NCBI RefSeq assembly: GCF_037975245.1
Contig: NC_092576.1
Coordinates: 16,526,111 to 16,590,110 of the forward strand
DNA length: 64,000 nt
Direction of reading: 5' to 3'
Source of the DNA: Apostichopus japonicus
Taxonomy: Eukaryota > Echinodermata > Holothuroidea > Aspidochirotida > Stichopodidae
Position 1 is the stretch's first letter. Each line of letters starts with the position of its first letter. Positions 26,053 to 40,200 of this stretch are shown one piece after another. Below the pieces are notes generated by a model that saw only the letters and a program-made list of their open reading frames with translations, did no database searches and was not told where the DNA came from. The translations under genes and the position numbers were made by a program.

Positions 26053-29000
26053 CATTCGTGCGATGCAATTTTGAACCATTTCACGAAATATAAATCTTTG
26101 GGTATGTCTCAATCTCTCTACCATAAAATAAGGCAGTCAGAAAGTCACAACTCCACAAAAACAGATACACAAGCAAACGGAACACTACAGTAAAAGAAAG
26201 GGCCTGACAGATTCCATAAACGAGTTACAAAAGTAAAAAATGTGAAAACGTTTGCCGTCTCAGTACAATATTCATACCCACAATATTCTGGTGTTAGTGT
26301 GCATCACTAAGCCGTGTGCGTACAGTAGTAGTGGTGTGTCATTGGTTCTGATTCAGAGAACTACAGTAAGTCACATAGGGCCTCAGTGTAGCAGTGTACA
26401 ACAATTTGTTGTATTGTAACATGAGTTTTTTCCCCCTGCACCTATGGGATGAATCATGGCTGAAGGTAAACAATTGAGTATTCATTTTAGAATAACAACG
26501 CAATCATGGCTAAGTAATTTACGCATTTTGATATTAACGTTATGATGTGGGTAGTGTTACTAGTGCTGAAGTAATAGCTTGATCGAAAGTATTCCTCAAA
26601 GTCCCACAATGCCTTCACAGGGTGACCTACTGTACAGTCACTTGAGCACTTAGGAGTTTTTGCAAAAAGAGCAAATTCCTTGTCCAAAATTTGCTAGGTT
26701 TGATCCAGTTTTACGGAGTCCCATAACAAAAAAAACACAGTCTGTGATATATCAATGGAAAAGTGTAAAGATTCAATGTAACATATTTGAAAGGATTAGA
26801 GTATGTTGAAAAACCACCAGCTATGCATTTTAAGGAAATAAACAGTACCTCATTGAACCTTGCATTGTGTTCACACTAATGAGTTATGAAATTGTTATCA
26901 GTGTCTTCATCATTAAAAGCTATTAATTAGGTTGATCAATGGTCTCACATATTAGTGAAATCACAGAGGTTAAATTTCAATCAGGTTATAATGCCAAGGG
27001 AATCCAGACCTACTTCATAAAAAATAAAAAATAAATTCATGGCTCCTATAAAAATCATTCATGATAAAAACCAGCATACATACAGTATGTGCAACTAAAG
27101 TAGTTTCATATTGGGTATCATGTCCAAATAAAAGCTCTTGATTGTATTCAGTTTTCATACTTTTAAAAATGACCATCTCTGTGCAGTAATTTGGTGTTAG
27201 TAAGTAACATGAAAATGCACAAGACCAATGTTCAACAGGCACTAGATAGTTCTCATGTCCATACTGTAGCACAAACCAGGGAGTTGTTCCATTACAACTC
27301 CCTGCACGAACAGGCTATTATGATCAGAGTTGTTATGGAACAAATAAAACTCCCTTGTATGATGTTAGCACTGTACTGTGTGACAAAACACTTATATGCA
27401 TACATGTGGTAACATGTTGCTATGATCCGATACTAGCTGGTTGGGTGTATAAATAGATCACCATTATGCAAACTGCACTGCACATGGTTTCCATTATGTA
27501 ATAAGTTTCATTTTATGAATTTGTCAATCTGACATGTGTGCTACTGTATATGTGTAGGCTGCATGTACATCTTATTGTATCTTAATAATATACAGCAAAA
27601 AACTATTGAGAACTGTGATAAACAACATTTTCAAAGTGACAGTTGGGGATCTAAAAAGACCACTGAAAGCCTTCTGTAGCGATATAACATGATACTAAAC
27701 ATTATATATCTCTGCAAGCTAGTGTACCCTGCTTTGAGACGCATGGTTTAAATAAGGTTTTCACAAGTTTGCCCTGTTGACCCAACCACTGGCCTAGACA
27801 TACCAATAAATAGATCTATCCATGCTTCAAATTGAGTTTTCACAATTTGACCATTTTTACCTAAATTACCTTTGACCTTCACCAAAAACAATAGGCTTCT
27901 TGTACTTGTGATGCATCTATACATACATACTGTACCAACTATGAGATCTGTCCAATAAAGCTTACTGTCATGAGAAACTGTGTTTACAAGCTAGGATCAC
28001 AAACACAGTACTCCTACCAATGCACACGCACACATATGCCATCGTGAGTGGAAAGTTTCAACATCATTGAAACCAAACATTAAAAATGAACTCAGTCATA
28101 ATGCCAAAGTCTGTGTACACGAGTAGTCCTGAGCTTAAACCCGAAATGATACGTTGAAGGACTAAATGTACCGGTATACATAGTCTAGGGTGCATGCAAT
28201 TTTTTAGTAAATGAACTGCATGCGGGATGAGGCATTGAACCATGCATGAATACTATGAAGTGATTGCATGCTAAATTCCTGGGTACAACTTACATACCAA
28301 ATAATAGATCAATATTCAAACTTAGTAGTGTGGCATTTTTCTCAATTGTTGCATATGCGGTTTCCATGAAAAAAGTGATAGCTAAATTAACTAAACTGAC
28401 ATGAATATTGGACAACATGTACACTAAGTATTGACATCAAATAGGGAACTGCACTGTCAAGACTTCCACTTGCAATTTATGAAACAATTATCTGGACTTA
28501 TTTATGTTCATTCTCTTGTCAGAAAAGATGGCTCAAATTTGGCACAATTTGAGGAATGCATGAATGCAGAATGAGAACACCACAGCAGATATGCTCCACT
28601 TTATTGCAAGAAGTACAGGGCTGCAATTTCAAGGTCGACACAGGATATCAAAATACTGTAACTTTGAGCTGCTGGTTCATGCTGACCATGGGATGCAGAG
28701 AGAAATGGCTTATATGGAAATAAGGAGCTCCCACAAGCATATATTGCAAACATCCCAGTTGTCTTTAATATTCAGTAAGTATTGACTGTGAGATATATTT
28801 TAAATCCCTATTACCTGAAGTTAGTTTTCTAAAGTCTTCCCTTTAATACCCTCTAAGTCTGATCAACACACACTATACATAATATAAATTTACTGTACTA
28901 AGTTTCAACACGAACAAAGATGATGAAAATTTGCTGTTTATTTTCAAAAACTGTAAACGATCTAAGGCAACGGCTAACAAAGTAATGTAAGAAAGACTTT

Positions 29001-32000
29001 CCACTTCCCACCAAGTCCACTGCCAAACCTTTTGGTTTACTTTGCTACTTACACCATCATAAAATGTTATCCGAATTGAAATGACTTTATGTGTAGTCTT
29101 TGAAAACCAAATGTACTGTAAATCTGCCATCTGGCAGGCTGGAATGAATTGTAGGTAGGATTGTGAAGCATCACATTTTAACCTTGATTATGATGTGTTT
29201 ATTTGTACCTTTTGCAACAATGTCAATATCAAAATGTGAGGCTTTAGAAAAATATTTACATGGAATGTACTTCAGTGAAACTTTGACATATGATTGAAAT
29301 GTTGTTTTGGTTCATTGTAGGTTAACAAGAGCTGATGGAATTTCTCCACAAGAGAAGGAAGTACTGTCATCAATAAAATCTGCAGACAGAAGAATATTTT
29401 TACTGAAGATCAGAATTTTCAATGAAAGGAAAGGCTTTCGATTAAAATTGGACAAACAACTTTTGTAGATATAATGAGGACTAGATTTATATGTCATTGC
29501 TTGGAGCCAGGTACGGTGCATTCTATGAGTTTGAATTTTTCTTTTTAGTTTCTGGACAGGTATATGACATGCAGCATACAAATTAAAATTTGTTAATGAA
29601 TTTTCTTCCTTCACAGCATCATAAAATTCATTATTAATAATCCATTTATACAAATTCTTATGTTGCTGTATTTGAGAATAATTTTCGTTAGTAAAACAAA
29701 GATTTTAATCATATTCATTGCATTAACTATTATTCATGTAACTCCCTTACTTCACTGTATCAAATAAAACATTGTTTCACCAATCCATTATTCCAGTTGT
29801 TATACTGCTGGGAGGGGAGACACCAAGGTCTTTTAATACTTCAGTTACCCAATTAATGCCAATAGATGCTCAATAATGCTTCCCACAATGGGGATGTTGG
29901 GTCTAGCAAACCTTAAGTCTAGTGGACCCTCAATGTAATGGGCATCCTCCCCCCCCCCATGTTGGTACTGCATGTGGTATACTTTTGTTAGTGAAACTAA
30001 GAGTTTCATCCTAGTCATTACATTGAGGGATGCTCTTTATTAAACTCCTTTACTTCACTGCAGCGTATTGGTAATCAACTATTCTAGTTGTAATGTTGCT
30101 AGTACTGTATTTGAGAATCCTTTTGTTAGTGAAACGAAGAGTTTAATGCTATCCATTACATTTAGGAGTACTCTCTAAGTCTCTACCTTCTCAACATCAT
30201 ATAATAAATTATTAACAATCCATTATCTCTTTATATTTATGGCAGAGCTGTAGTCGAGTCCAATTAGCCAGAGTCTGAGCCAAGTCCGAGCCCACTTGGT
30301 ATGAGCCAAATCCAAGACCCTTCAAGTCCGAGCCGACTCCAGATATTCAAATATGATCACCTTTGGTAAAAATACTTGAACTGTTATGATAATTATGCAC
30401 CCAGGAGGAAATTTACCTCATGCTATAATTTTTTCGGACCAGATAAGTGGCAGCAAGCTTTTCCTGGTTCAAAAATGTTCAGGCCGGGCGCTCAACTTTC
30501 AAACCATGCAGGGAGAGGCAAAATCATATTCAAACCACGACCACCGCCAGGTTAGAACGTGCTTGTGAGAACCCTGCTCTACTAAAAGTGAAATTCTAGT
30601 TACATTTAGGATTGCTCATTAAGATTTTCAAATCATCATCATTGTCATGGTTGCTACTTTTTCTGATGTCATCATCATTTGTGAATTATTGTGATTGTTG
30701 CCATGTTACATTTGCCAGTATCAATTTTGCTTATTGTTCTCTCAAAATTGCAGAGTAGAAGGAAGAAATGTTAGCTAATAGTTATTATACCATATGTTCT
30801 TGGTCTCTAAATTGTTTACGCTGAGGTCAGTATGAACAGAAGTGTTTAGAATAGTTTTCCTTTCTGTTAAAGTATTTTCTGAATCATTTCATTAATTTTA
30901 TATTTATACTGGAATTTTCAGTAGGTGTTGGCTTCATTGAGGGTCAAGGCTACTCAAGGTCAGTAGAGTAACATAGAGCATCTAACTCAACAAGGAAAAG
31001 TTGGTAGTCATATGTAGTGCATATAGGTTTCTGACATTGAGTACTATTCTATAAACAGTATAGCAGAAGCCCATGTGAGATAACTAGATATCTGAAACTG
31101 AAAGCCATGTTAACATGATAGTTCAATATTGGAATGATGAATGGAAGTTTGTATGCAGGTGTATCATGTGCTGAGCTCTTAGCCAAGTCAAAGGTTATTG
31201 AGGCCAATATAGGTAAAATCTGAAAACCTTCATGATCCCATACTATCTAGTATCTGACTAGTAGCTGCTTTAATAGCTGAATCTTAGGGCAATTAATATG
31301 TTTATCAGAACAAGTAATGTACCTCAAAAGACTTCTTAAGCTCTTTTGAGCCCCATTCAATATTTCAGTGTATTAACTTCATCATTCTTTTAACAAATTT
31401 ACTCCAAATTGCTAGTTTCATGTTCTGGCAATGAACCTTTGTCATATCATGTTGCATGAGTGCTGTAACTGGTTTACAAGCTTGCAAAAGTCTTAAAAGG
31501 AGGATAGGGTGTTGGGATAAATAGTTCAAAATAATAGTAACAAAATTGTACCATATTTTGCTTTTCTTTTTTCCCATATGTTGCCACTGCTTGAATAAGA
31601 CTAGTTGATAGGACTTTTTGTGAGCTCCACCTTTGACAACAAGGTACAGTAGACTTCAACTGCATCTTGTTGGCAACATCCTAGGAAAGTTTCAATAAAC
31701 ACAGATGTTTCTATAAATGAGGAATCTGATGAACATTCCAATACTGCAAGTCTTTATTGGACATTTCAGCAGGAGGCAATAACCAATTCTGCTATCGTTA
31801 CATACTGTAGGTCCTTCATAAAATGCCACTTAAAGAACTGTATTACTTCCTTGGAAGGTGAATTTTATTGTCAAATACAACATCTGTCAAATATTTAGTT
31901 TCCCAACCTGTCCAACACCTCCCCCCCCCACCCCTCCATTTATCCCGAGTAGTTTACAGAAACTGGGACAGAACATTTTTTGTGGGAAACAAGGTTAAAT

Positions 32001-33156
32001 AATGTTGTTTGAGGTATTGAGCATTTATCTATATGTCACTTTCGAATCTAGATAGGAGGAAGTAGCAAACAATGCAAGGAAAACATGAAGTTCAAGTGGA
32101 TGCTTTAATTGCTTTTACCCAAAACATTGCTATATTCATTGATAAATATAATGCACTTCAAATTCAGTACCGTTATACAACATGCAAAAGAGTTATGATA
32201 TTAATGTACTTTCTGAATTTAGACCATTGCAGGTGAACAAGTTTAACATTGGTTTTTAATTTGACTGTATGTAGAAAACACCGGTTACATAATGAACCTC
32301 AGATACAATGTCGTGCAAATGCATATTACTGCTAGGAGCTGTTTAACAAACAGTGAAAGAAAAATTTATTACTTGACTATCAAAAGATTCGCAGAACTCC
32401 ACTTCTTCAACAATATTTACAGTGGTGCAGACTTCAAAGCAGTGCAAGGGCAACAACTGCCTATCTCTTTAAGAAATTTCCAAGTGCTTTCATTTCTAGC
32501 ATTTGCATATGTTCAAAAGAAAAATGACAAATTAAAAGATGTGGTCTTTTCAACATGTTACCACATCTCCCCCCCCCCCCCCTCTCCCCCATCAATAAGT
32601 ATTGCATTTACAGCAGTAACCCTTTTTGTACATGTGCAATATATGGGGCAGAGCCTTATTCATGACTTGACCAAGCCCTTTATCCATTTGAATAGCACAA
32701 GTTATGTCAGTGGTATTGACATCAATGCCTCATAGAAAATGTGCCTCATGGTGAATTTTCTAGCTGATAGCATGAATGTGAATGAGCTGAAGTTGTTGAA
32801 GTTGCTTTGTTTATATATTTCTGAAAGTAACATGAAATTTCATATTGATTTTTAATGAAAATATTTGCATTTATCAGTAATAAACAGAAAGAAGACATAA
32901 TGATTTCTGCTAAAGTGTCTTATCTCTGCCTCTTATGTTAAAATGTGTTCATTGGTTGGTCCTTGTACTTCGAACATATTGCTCCCTAACTCAGCAAACC
33001 CATATTCGATCTGAAGATGCTAATTCAGACAGCTTACTGTTCTAGCAAGTTCTCGACCAATTATATTGATGAATTTGCATCTGGATGAATTTGCACTGGA
33101 TGAATTTGAATCATGCCAACTATGTAAGGAGCCATTTCTTTAATCCTTGCAAGACT
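26053..33156. other. Right-arm unique sequence, no gene recognised
   Basis: Counterpart of about 11,725-19,393. It holds the single copy (about 29,790-30,470) of the block that is duplicated on the left. It also holds an 83-base piece at 28,675-28,757 that is absent on the left, flanked by a GTT repeat in the plus strand. Frames at 29,312-29,653 (minus), 30,386-30,568 (plus) and 32,292-32,735 (plus) are not conserved as coding between arms. Confidence 0.45.
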
Positions 33157-33611
33157 GTGCGAAAAATATATCATTCATTGGTCTGCATGGTATCGAATCT
33201 CCATTATGACCACTCATGAACGACCCTTCGACCGCGGACCGGCAGTAGGCTATAGTTGCTGAAAAACCTGACGTGACATAGCGCATAGGCCGAGATATGT
33301 CATGATATTTCAAAGCAACTTACCAGATTGTCTTTTTTCTTCTATTTCTCTAAACTATTTGATGACCATATCAAGACATGGGGATCTCAAAATAAAGGAT
33401 GCTGTGAAACTTTAGAGCAGCTTACAAGGCCTGGGAAGTGTTATTTCTAACGATCTAGGAGGTCTTTATAGCTGAAAATTTCCCGTATGCTGAGCGCCAA
33501 CCCATATGGTGGCACTCCACTCAGGTAGTAACAAGACGCCCTCCCAGGAATTGTTCAAGCCCCCCCCAAGCGCCCACCCCCTCCACTGGAACAATCCTGG
33601 CTACGTCACTG
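33157..33611 (-). mobile_element. hAT-like MITE E3, truncated in the right arm
   Basis: Mirror of 10,954-11,498. The end at 33,611 is intact (GGCTACGTCACTG followed by CATGTACC, the target duplication). The other terminal repeat and its flank are gone: 'ccttgcaagactg' joins directly to 'tgcgaaaaatata'. Compared with the left arm, 11,408-11,724 is missing, with a 2-bp CA microhomology at the junction, as expected for end-joining repair. Confidence 0.82.
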
Positions 33612-33809
33612 CATGTACCACAGGTTTATCTGATATCAAAGTGAAAGCGGCTTTCCACAAGAATAAAGAAAGCATATCTACATTTTTGTGTAACACCTAC
33701 ACAACTCAATCCCCACGCAAACAAGACTACCTACGTATAGTTTTCATTGAGGATTCCAATAATTCCTGCAATTTCCTACCAATAACATATGGAAAGTCAC
33801 TCCTGTTAT

Positions 33810-34183
33810 CGTGACGGAGCTAGGGGTATTGGTAAGAGGGGGTGAGAATGGTCTATATGGGCGCTTTCGACTTTATCTAAGCGGAGCGCCACCACAGGTT
33901 GGCGCAGAGCGTACAGAAATCTTTTGAGTAAAGATACTCCCTATATGGCAGGAAATGACCCTTTCCGGGCCTTGCTAATTTGCAGATAAACGAAGAATAA
34001 ATAGGTGTCATCGCCAACAAAATGTGACAAATGTCAATAGGTAGATGAGAGCGCCATAAAAAAGTCAATACTCGCGAATAAGTAAAAAAAGTGATCAATA
34101 GCTGAAAAGGGCGCCAGCAGTCCATATTAGTCCGTTGAGGGGGGGGGCATCCGCCCCCTGACTGTATTGACGCTCCGCCACTG
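33810..34183 (-). mobile_element. hAT-like MITE E2 (right arm)
   Basis: Mirror of 10,392-10,766. Flanks are CCTGTTAT (33,802-33,809) and TTGGGAGC (34,184-34,191), the same mismatched pair as on the left, so the composite structure was already present when the arms were duplicated. Confidence 0.84.
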
Positions 34184-35888
34184 TTGGGAGCTCAGTGTAG
34201 GAAGAGAAGGGGGGAGAGGGAGGGTATTTTTTAACGGTTTGGGTGAGCGTCTGCAATGATTCGTAATGACATGTTATCACAAGCGTTCAACATGCTCAAA
34301 TAAAAAGAATGAATGAGGAGGAATTCATATCACTTTTCAATCATTTTTTGAAACAAATTGAGCGAATTGATCGCTAGTAATCTTGAAATTGGTTTTATCA
34401 CGGTCATTGTCATGTTTCTCATATGTACCTTTCTCATATAAAAGAATTCTGTACGTAATGTTATCAGAAATACTTTTAAAATGACACCAAAGAGATTAAA
34501 AATCCTTTTCGAATTTGTTAATAATATTGTCTTTTAAGAGACACCGTAGACACGTTGCTCGGTTGGGTTTACTGCAATAGTGGCAAATGGAGACCAATAT
34601 CCGCACTTAGTGGACCTAATGTTATAGTCGTGCATTGACCTTGAACAGAGGGGCCTACCGTGAAAACATACGGAAAAGTCATCCTTTTATATCTCAGCGA
34701 GACAATTCCACTGGATACAATAATACGACTCAAAAGTCCTTAGATGTGGTCATCATAACAATCACAATAAAAGATATGTATGAAAAGCAGATTAAAGATA
34801 TGATGGAAACTCAAATGTGGACCAAAAAACGATGTCCCTACGGATGCCGTTTAGTGACATTTACATAATTTGTGTGTAGTAGGTTCCGTAGCTCTTTTGT
34901 GGAAAAATTTTGTAATATGCTTAAATTTGGTAGTTCATCCATGCTTTAGATTAATGAGAGACATAGATCATCACGTTTTATGAGGAGGGAAGCTATTTTT
35001 AAAAGTCTGGGTAATAGGTACTGTAACTCTTTTCCTGGAGAAAGGCGGATAAGTTTCGAGTTCCTTCCACGCATTAGATAAATGAGGGACCTAGTTCATC
35101 ACGCTTTGCGAGGATATCTCATGTATTAGGTGTAAGAGAAGCGGTGATTGAAAGGAAGGGAAGGGGAGAATTGGGGGGGGGGGTAAATGATGTTACCGGG
35201 GGACCTAATAATTTGTCCTAAATGAGATTTAAAAAATTCATTAATGTTAGTAAATTTCATTACTGCCTGCTCTCGCTGATTTCTTTTAACCCTATAGAGC
35301 GGAGTGTGTGAGGTGAAGAAGGGTAGGGCAGGATGGGGGAGGGATGATAAATGACGATGTAACCAGGGGGCTAATAATTCGTTCAATAAGAGATTTGAAA
35401 ATATATATATATATATGTAAGTTAATATCATTACTGCCTGCTCCCATTGATTTCTTTCAAACCTAAGTTACGCTTATCGGAAGACTATACGCCGATAATA
35501 CAATTCTTTAACAAGGAGATGCTTCTAATTTATTAAACTGTGTAACTTTCACTAATCTATTTGGAAAAAAATATGCTTTTAAGTTGAAAGACTCAGTTAG
35601 GATCAATTAAGTAGAACAAAGATCGTTGCGTGCTGCGTGTAACGATGAAGTTTCCTACATTGGGATGGAAGAGTATCAGGGAGTGTAAGATTGAGTGGGA
35701 AGTTAAATGACGGTGTAACTGAGAAATTAAAAAAAAATCTTAGTGCTAAAATCATTATTGCTTGCTCTTTGCTGATTTAACATTAGAATAAGTGTCTCTA
35801 ATCATTAGATATTCCTTTAACATACGAGGTTCGGTTGGGGAAGGGGGGGGGGACACTAGACGGATTGACGGGGAAGAAGATTGGGAGC
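34184..35888. other. Segment trapped between hAT-like MITEs (right arm)
   Basis: Mirror of 8,628-10,391, beginning and ending with TTGGGAGC. It has one copy rather than two of the 57-base repeat near 34,490-34,555. No gene was recognised. Confidence 0.7.
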
Positions 35889-36219
35889 CAGTGGCGGAGC
35901 TAGGGATATTGGTCAGAGGGGCGAGAAAGGTCTGTACGGGCGCTTTCGACTTTATCTAAGCGGAGCGCCACCACAGGTTGGCGCAGAGCGTACAGAAATA
36001 TTTTGAGTAAAGATACTCCCTATATCGCCGGAAATGACCCTTTAGGTATAGGTGTCATCGCCAACAAAATGTGACAAATGTCAATAGGTAGATGAGAGCG
36101 CAATAAAAAAGTAAATAATCTCGAATAAGTAAAAAGTGTTGAATAGCTGAAAAGGGCGCCAGCTTCCCATTTGAGTCCGCCCCCCCCCCCCGCCTGACTG
36201 TATGGACGCTCCGCCACTG
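35889..36219 (-). mobile_element. hAT-like MITE E1 (right arm)
   Basis: Mirror of 8,297-8,627. It has intact CAGTGGCGGAGC and GCTCCGCCACTG ends, with TTGGGAGC on one side and CCTGTTAT (36,220-36,227) on the other. Confidence 0.84.
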
Positions 36220-36390
36220 CCTGTTATGACATAAGAAACAAAAACTGATATGAGATGAGTGTGGTATATACCTACTGACGACTGATAACAGTATTATAGT
36301 GCATGTTCTAGCCTTTTGACATCGTATGAATCTAGCAGACAACGTACAGGTACCGTCTGGTACCATTATCCGTTTTGAGTGATATTTAGG

Positions 36391-37285
36391 GGTTCTAGGA
36401 CAAAATCCCCCGGACAAAATCCCCCCAGACAATATCCCACTGACCCATACAAAGCCTGCCTGCAACAACCAGCGATGGCCCAGGTGTGACAGTCAAGGCA
36501 TGGGACATTGCACTGGTTAGGGTACCGTTCAGGGGATTGGTCAGGGTACTAGTGAGGGTACTGGCGAATGTAACTGTGAGGGCTCCTGTTAGGGTACCTG
36601 TGAGGGTACCGGTCAAGGTACTGGTCATGTGACTGGTCAGGGTACCGGTCATCATACTGGTCACTCTACCAGTCAGGGTTCCACTCAGTGTACTGGTTAG
36701 GGTACTGGTCAGGATACCAGTCCGGATACTGGTCAGGGGACTGGTCCGGAGTTCATTGAGGGTAATTGCAAGGCTACCTGTTAGTGTGGCCATGGGATAT
36801 ACCTCCATGTTGTGACATTTAAGGGACCGGTCAAGGTACTGGTCAAATTACTGTTTATTGTACCAGTACTAGTAAGGGTACGTGTCAGAGTATGTGTCAG
36901 GGTGCCTTTCAGGATACCAGTTGGGATACCGGTCGAGGTACCGGCCGGGGTACAGTCCAGGGTACTGGTCAGGGAGGAGCACCGGTGGGGGTAACTGTCA
37001 GGCTCACTATTAAGGTACCGGTCGGGGTATGCTCGGAGTACTGGTCCAGGAACCACTGAGAGTACCAATGGAAATACTGGTGAGGGTACCGGATGACGGT
37101 ACTGGATGACGATACCGGGGACCGGGATGACGCATTTTTGTAAAGAATTGATGGGATTTTTTATAGCTTGGGGATATTTTGGCTTGGGTGGATTTTGTCC
37201 TAGCGGGATTTTGTCCAGGGGGATTTTGGCTCTGGGGGATTTTGTCCTAGGGGGACTTTGTCTGGGGGATTTTGTCCGGTCACCC
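36391..37285. mobile_element. Minisatellite foldback element (right arm)
   Basis: Mirror of 7,193-8,125 with a 12-base core repeat and inverted GGACAAAATCCCC-type arrays at the ends. TATTTAGG flanks both sides (36,383-36,390 and 37,286-37,293). It is about 38 bases shorter than the left copy, consistent with loss of repeat units. Confidence 0.78.
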
Positions 37286-37293
37286 TATTTAGG

Positions 37294-40200
37294 TATTAGT
37301 ATTGGACCAAAAACAGTATTAATGTCGGCACAAAACAAACGTTAAAGAAAGCTCAAATGTTGTTTGTCCATCTCTAACATCCCTGGTGGAACCATGGAAA
37401 TATTTGAAAATTGTCAGCACTGTGGCAAGTCCCCAGACATTTTGATATGTTACCATTATAGTTAACAAATTGGGTAAGCCTGTTCAGGGAATGATGATAA
37501 GCAGCCCTTCCACTTTTATGTTTTTGACAAAATACTATACACTCAAAGCCAGATTTTTAAAGCAAAAAAATTATGGCTCAGGAACTAATGGTATACTGGC
37601 AGTTTTGAACTAAAATCGACAGTGAATATTACATGAATTTCATCAGAACATAATTTAAGTAATGTATAAATGCACGCGCAGTTGCAATTGTTCACTGTAT
37701 GTTTATTTTTTTTCACTCCTCAGAGGAATACTGCTACAAACAGTCAAACAACAAACAATTTTCAATTGATCAGGAATACAACAGAAAGTGTCCCTTTCTG
37801 TACACTACTGTACAGTATACTGTGTTGCTGACTCAAAACATAAACAGAGATAGATGCAGTAAATGTGATTGCTTAAAATTCATCAAAAATTGTTGACGAT
37901 TTGCTTTTTAAAACTTCTACCCAGAAATCTGGCTTATTACCAAACACATACAGTAGTGGAGATTAGCATGATATTAAAAGAAGAGACACAATAAAAATTG
38001 TACAATCATATTCAAGCAGTTGATTGTATTTTCAATCCCAGTTTATATTTTCCACAAGATTTATTTCACATAAACCAGGATACTTGCACTATTACATTAC
38101 CTCAATTTACTGACCTCTCTCATACATGAGAAACATTTTGGGAACTAACTTATACCTCAAGTAGTTATCTAGACTTACCAGTATAGGCACATGTATCCAA
38201 TACCGTAACCAATGCAAATTACCACAATATCATGGAGTTTCCATGCTTGGAGGGACAAAATTATACACAATACCCTTGGATTGCACAATTTCATACCTAT
38301 AGTTACAAATGTTGTGGTTTTACAGTATGTTTCATTGGGCTGCACTAGGTTTCCATGACATTGGTGCTAGTTGCATGTGCCTTTGCTGTATTCACTCCCC
38401 TCAATTTTGAGGGGAAATAATTTAATTTTGTTTAAAGAATAAACTGGTTCTTGGTGTAATAAAAGACCACAAGCTTTCAGTAATTAAGTCAGGCCTAACA
38501 TTGTAAACTTTTCCCATAGCATAACCCCTGAACCCAACTTGTAGAATTGTGAAACTGTGGTTCAGGAACAATGCAGTGTACCCCTGGAGATTTTGAGGGA
38601 TAAAAGTTTGAAAGATTTTGATAATAGTAATCTGCTTAACAAATACCCTTAGTCCTGCACAAGTATCTGTGTGGTGGTTGTTGAAAATTACTGTACTATG
38701 GCTTGCTGATCTTGCTTGGAATACAAAATTAAAACTTCTTAAAACATGAGAAATGCATTTAAGAACAGTTAAAGCAAGGTAAGGCAGCAAAATATCCAGT
38801 AACCTCAACACTTAAGCATCAGGACCACTTCAGTTGTATAACAAGTTCCATGTTCTTGACAAGCAGCTGCAAATGTTCCCTAATACTTACAAAAACATGT
38901 AGTGCCACAATGTCACCAAACTAAAATATTTCAAGAAGTACATTGCAAAAGAATGAGTCCATTTATACAGTTAAATATGTAGAAGACTTCCCATGAAGAC
39001 TGGTCTGCATTCTCTTGGTTCTGTCTGCTTCAAGCTTATAATATTAATTTCCTCTATCTTTTATATGGTGTAACAGTGTAACATATCCCGGAACTAGTTA
39101 GTTTTCTGTTACTGCTACTACATTACTGTGCCAATCCAACAACTATTCCCAGCAACTTCCTAACTCCATTGAAAGATGTGCTGTGTCCAAGAGGATATAC
39201 ATGAGATGTGTGAATCTACTTTGCGATTTACAGGACATACTTTTGCTTTGCTTGGCATCGGCTTCTATGCAAGCTTTTAATTGATAAGCCCAACAAGGAG
39301 CTACTGTATACCACTATGTACAGCATGATGAAAAGCTTGGTTGATGATTGTATTCACTCCACTGTAAACTGTGTGATAATCTTGCCTGGCATTTCTAATT
39401 AGAGCATATCCTTTGCTGTATTAGCCTGTAGATCTATCCATCTGTTGGTACAAAAAGAAAAGCTTTCTCTTAAAGATATGCTGATTTGGTCCCAATTATA
39501 GCAAGCGCAATATAGCTTGGAATGTTCTGCGATTACCGAATAGACCTCACATGACCTCACACTCTACAAATGAAGAAAACAATGAACTGCTTTACAAAAC
39601 TAAATCTCCTGTAATTCAGCCAATATTTTAATCATCTCACAACCTTTCATATATACTATTTTCACTGTAAATTTCAATTCGTTTATCCATCCCATTTTGG
39701 GCCCATTAATTCTTGATTCATCTTGCCTTGTATACAACATTACACATTTTATTTATGCAGCCATGCATTCAATTGGAGCTGAAACAGCTCCCTACCATAG
39801 CAAGTGCTTTTAAAAGTTGCAAGTCATTCAAGCTTTACCAATTGTAAAGATTTCAAAATTTAAATATGCATGTACATTTTATGTGGACCTAGCCTGACAA
39901 TTTGGTGTTGTCTTGCATTGACCTTTAAGATTAAAAACCAGTGAGTGGATATAGCTCTAGTGTAGTTAAATACTATGGAGATAGAGGAAAAGATACCACC
40001 ACATTAACCAGATCATACAAAAGTTTTCATCCGTTCTGATTGTTTCTTTCTTCATTCCATAACTTTGGAATAAATTACCTCAGATGTTACTCGTATTTGA
40101 GATAATAGAGTCCTATGGTATCAAGTTTATGCGATGTCAAACCTACAGAATATTAACTTACTTTTTGGTTAATTCAGAAAATATCTTCCATTTTGCTGTC

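Noticed and set aside
32292-32735. 147-codon frame in the right arm
   Set aside because: The equivalent left-arm sequence (about 12,160-12,600) has indels that are not multiples of three, and the frame includes a long proline run from a C-tract.
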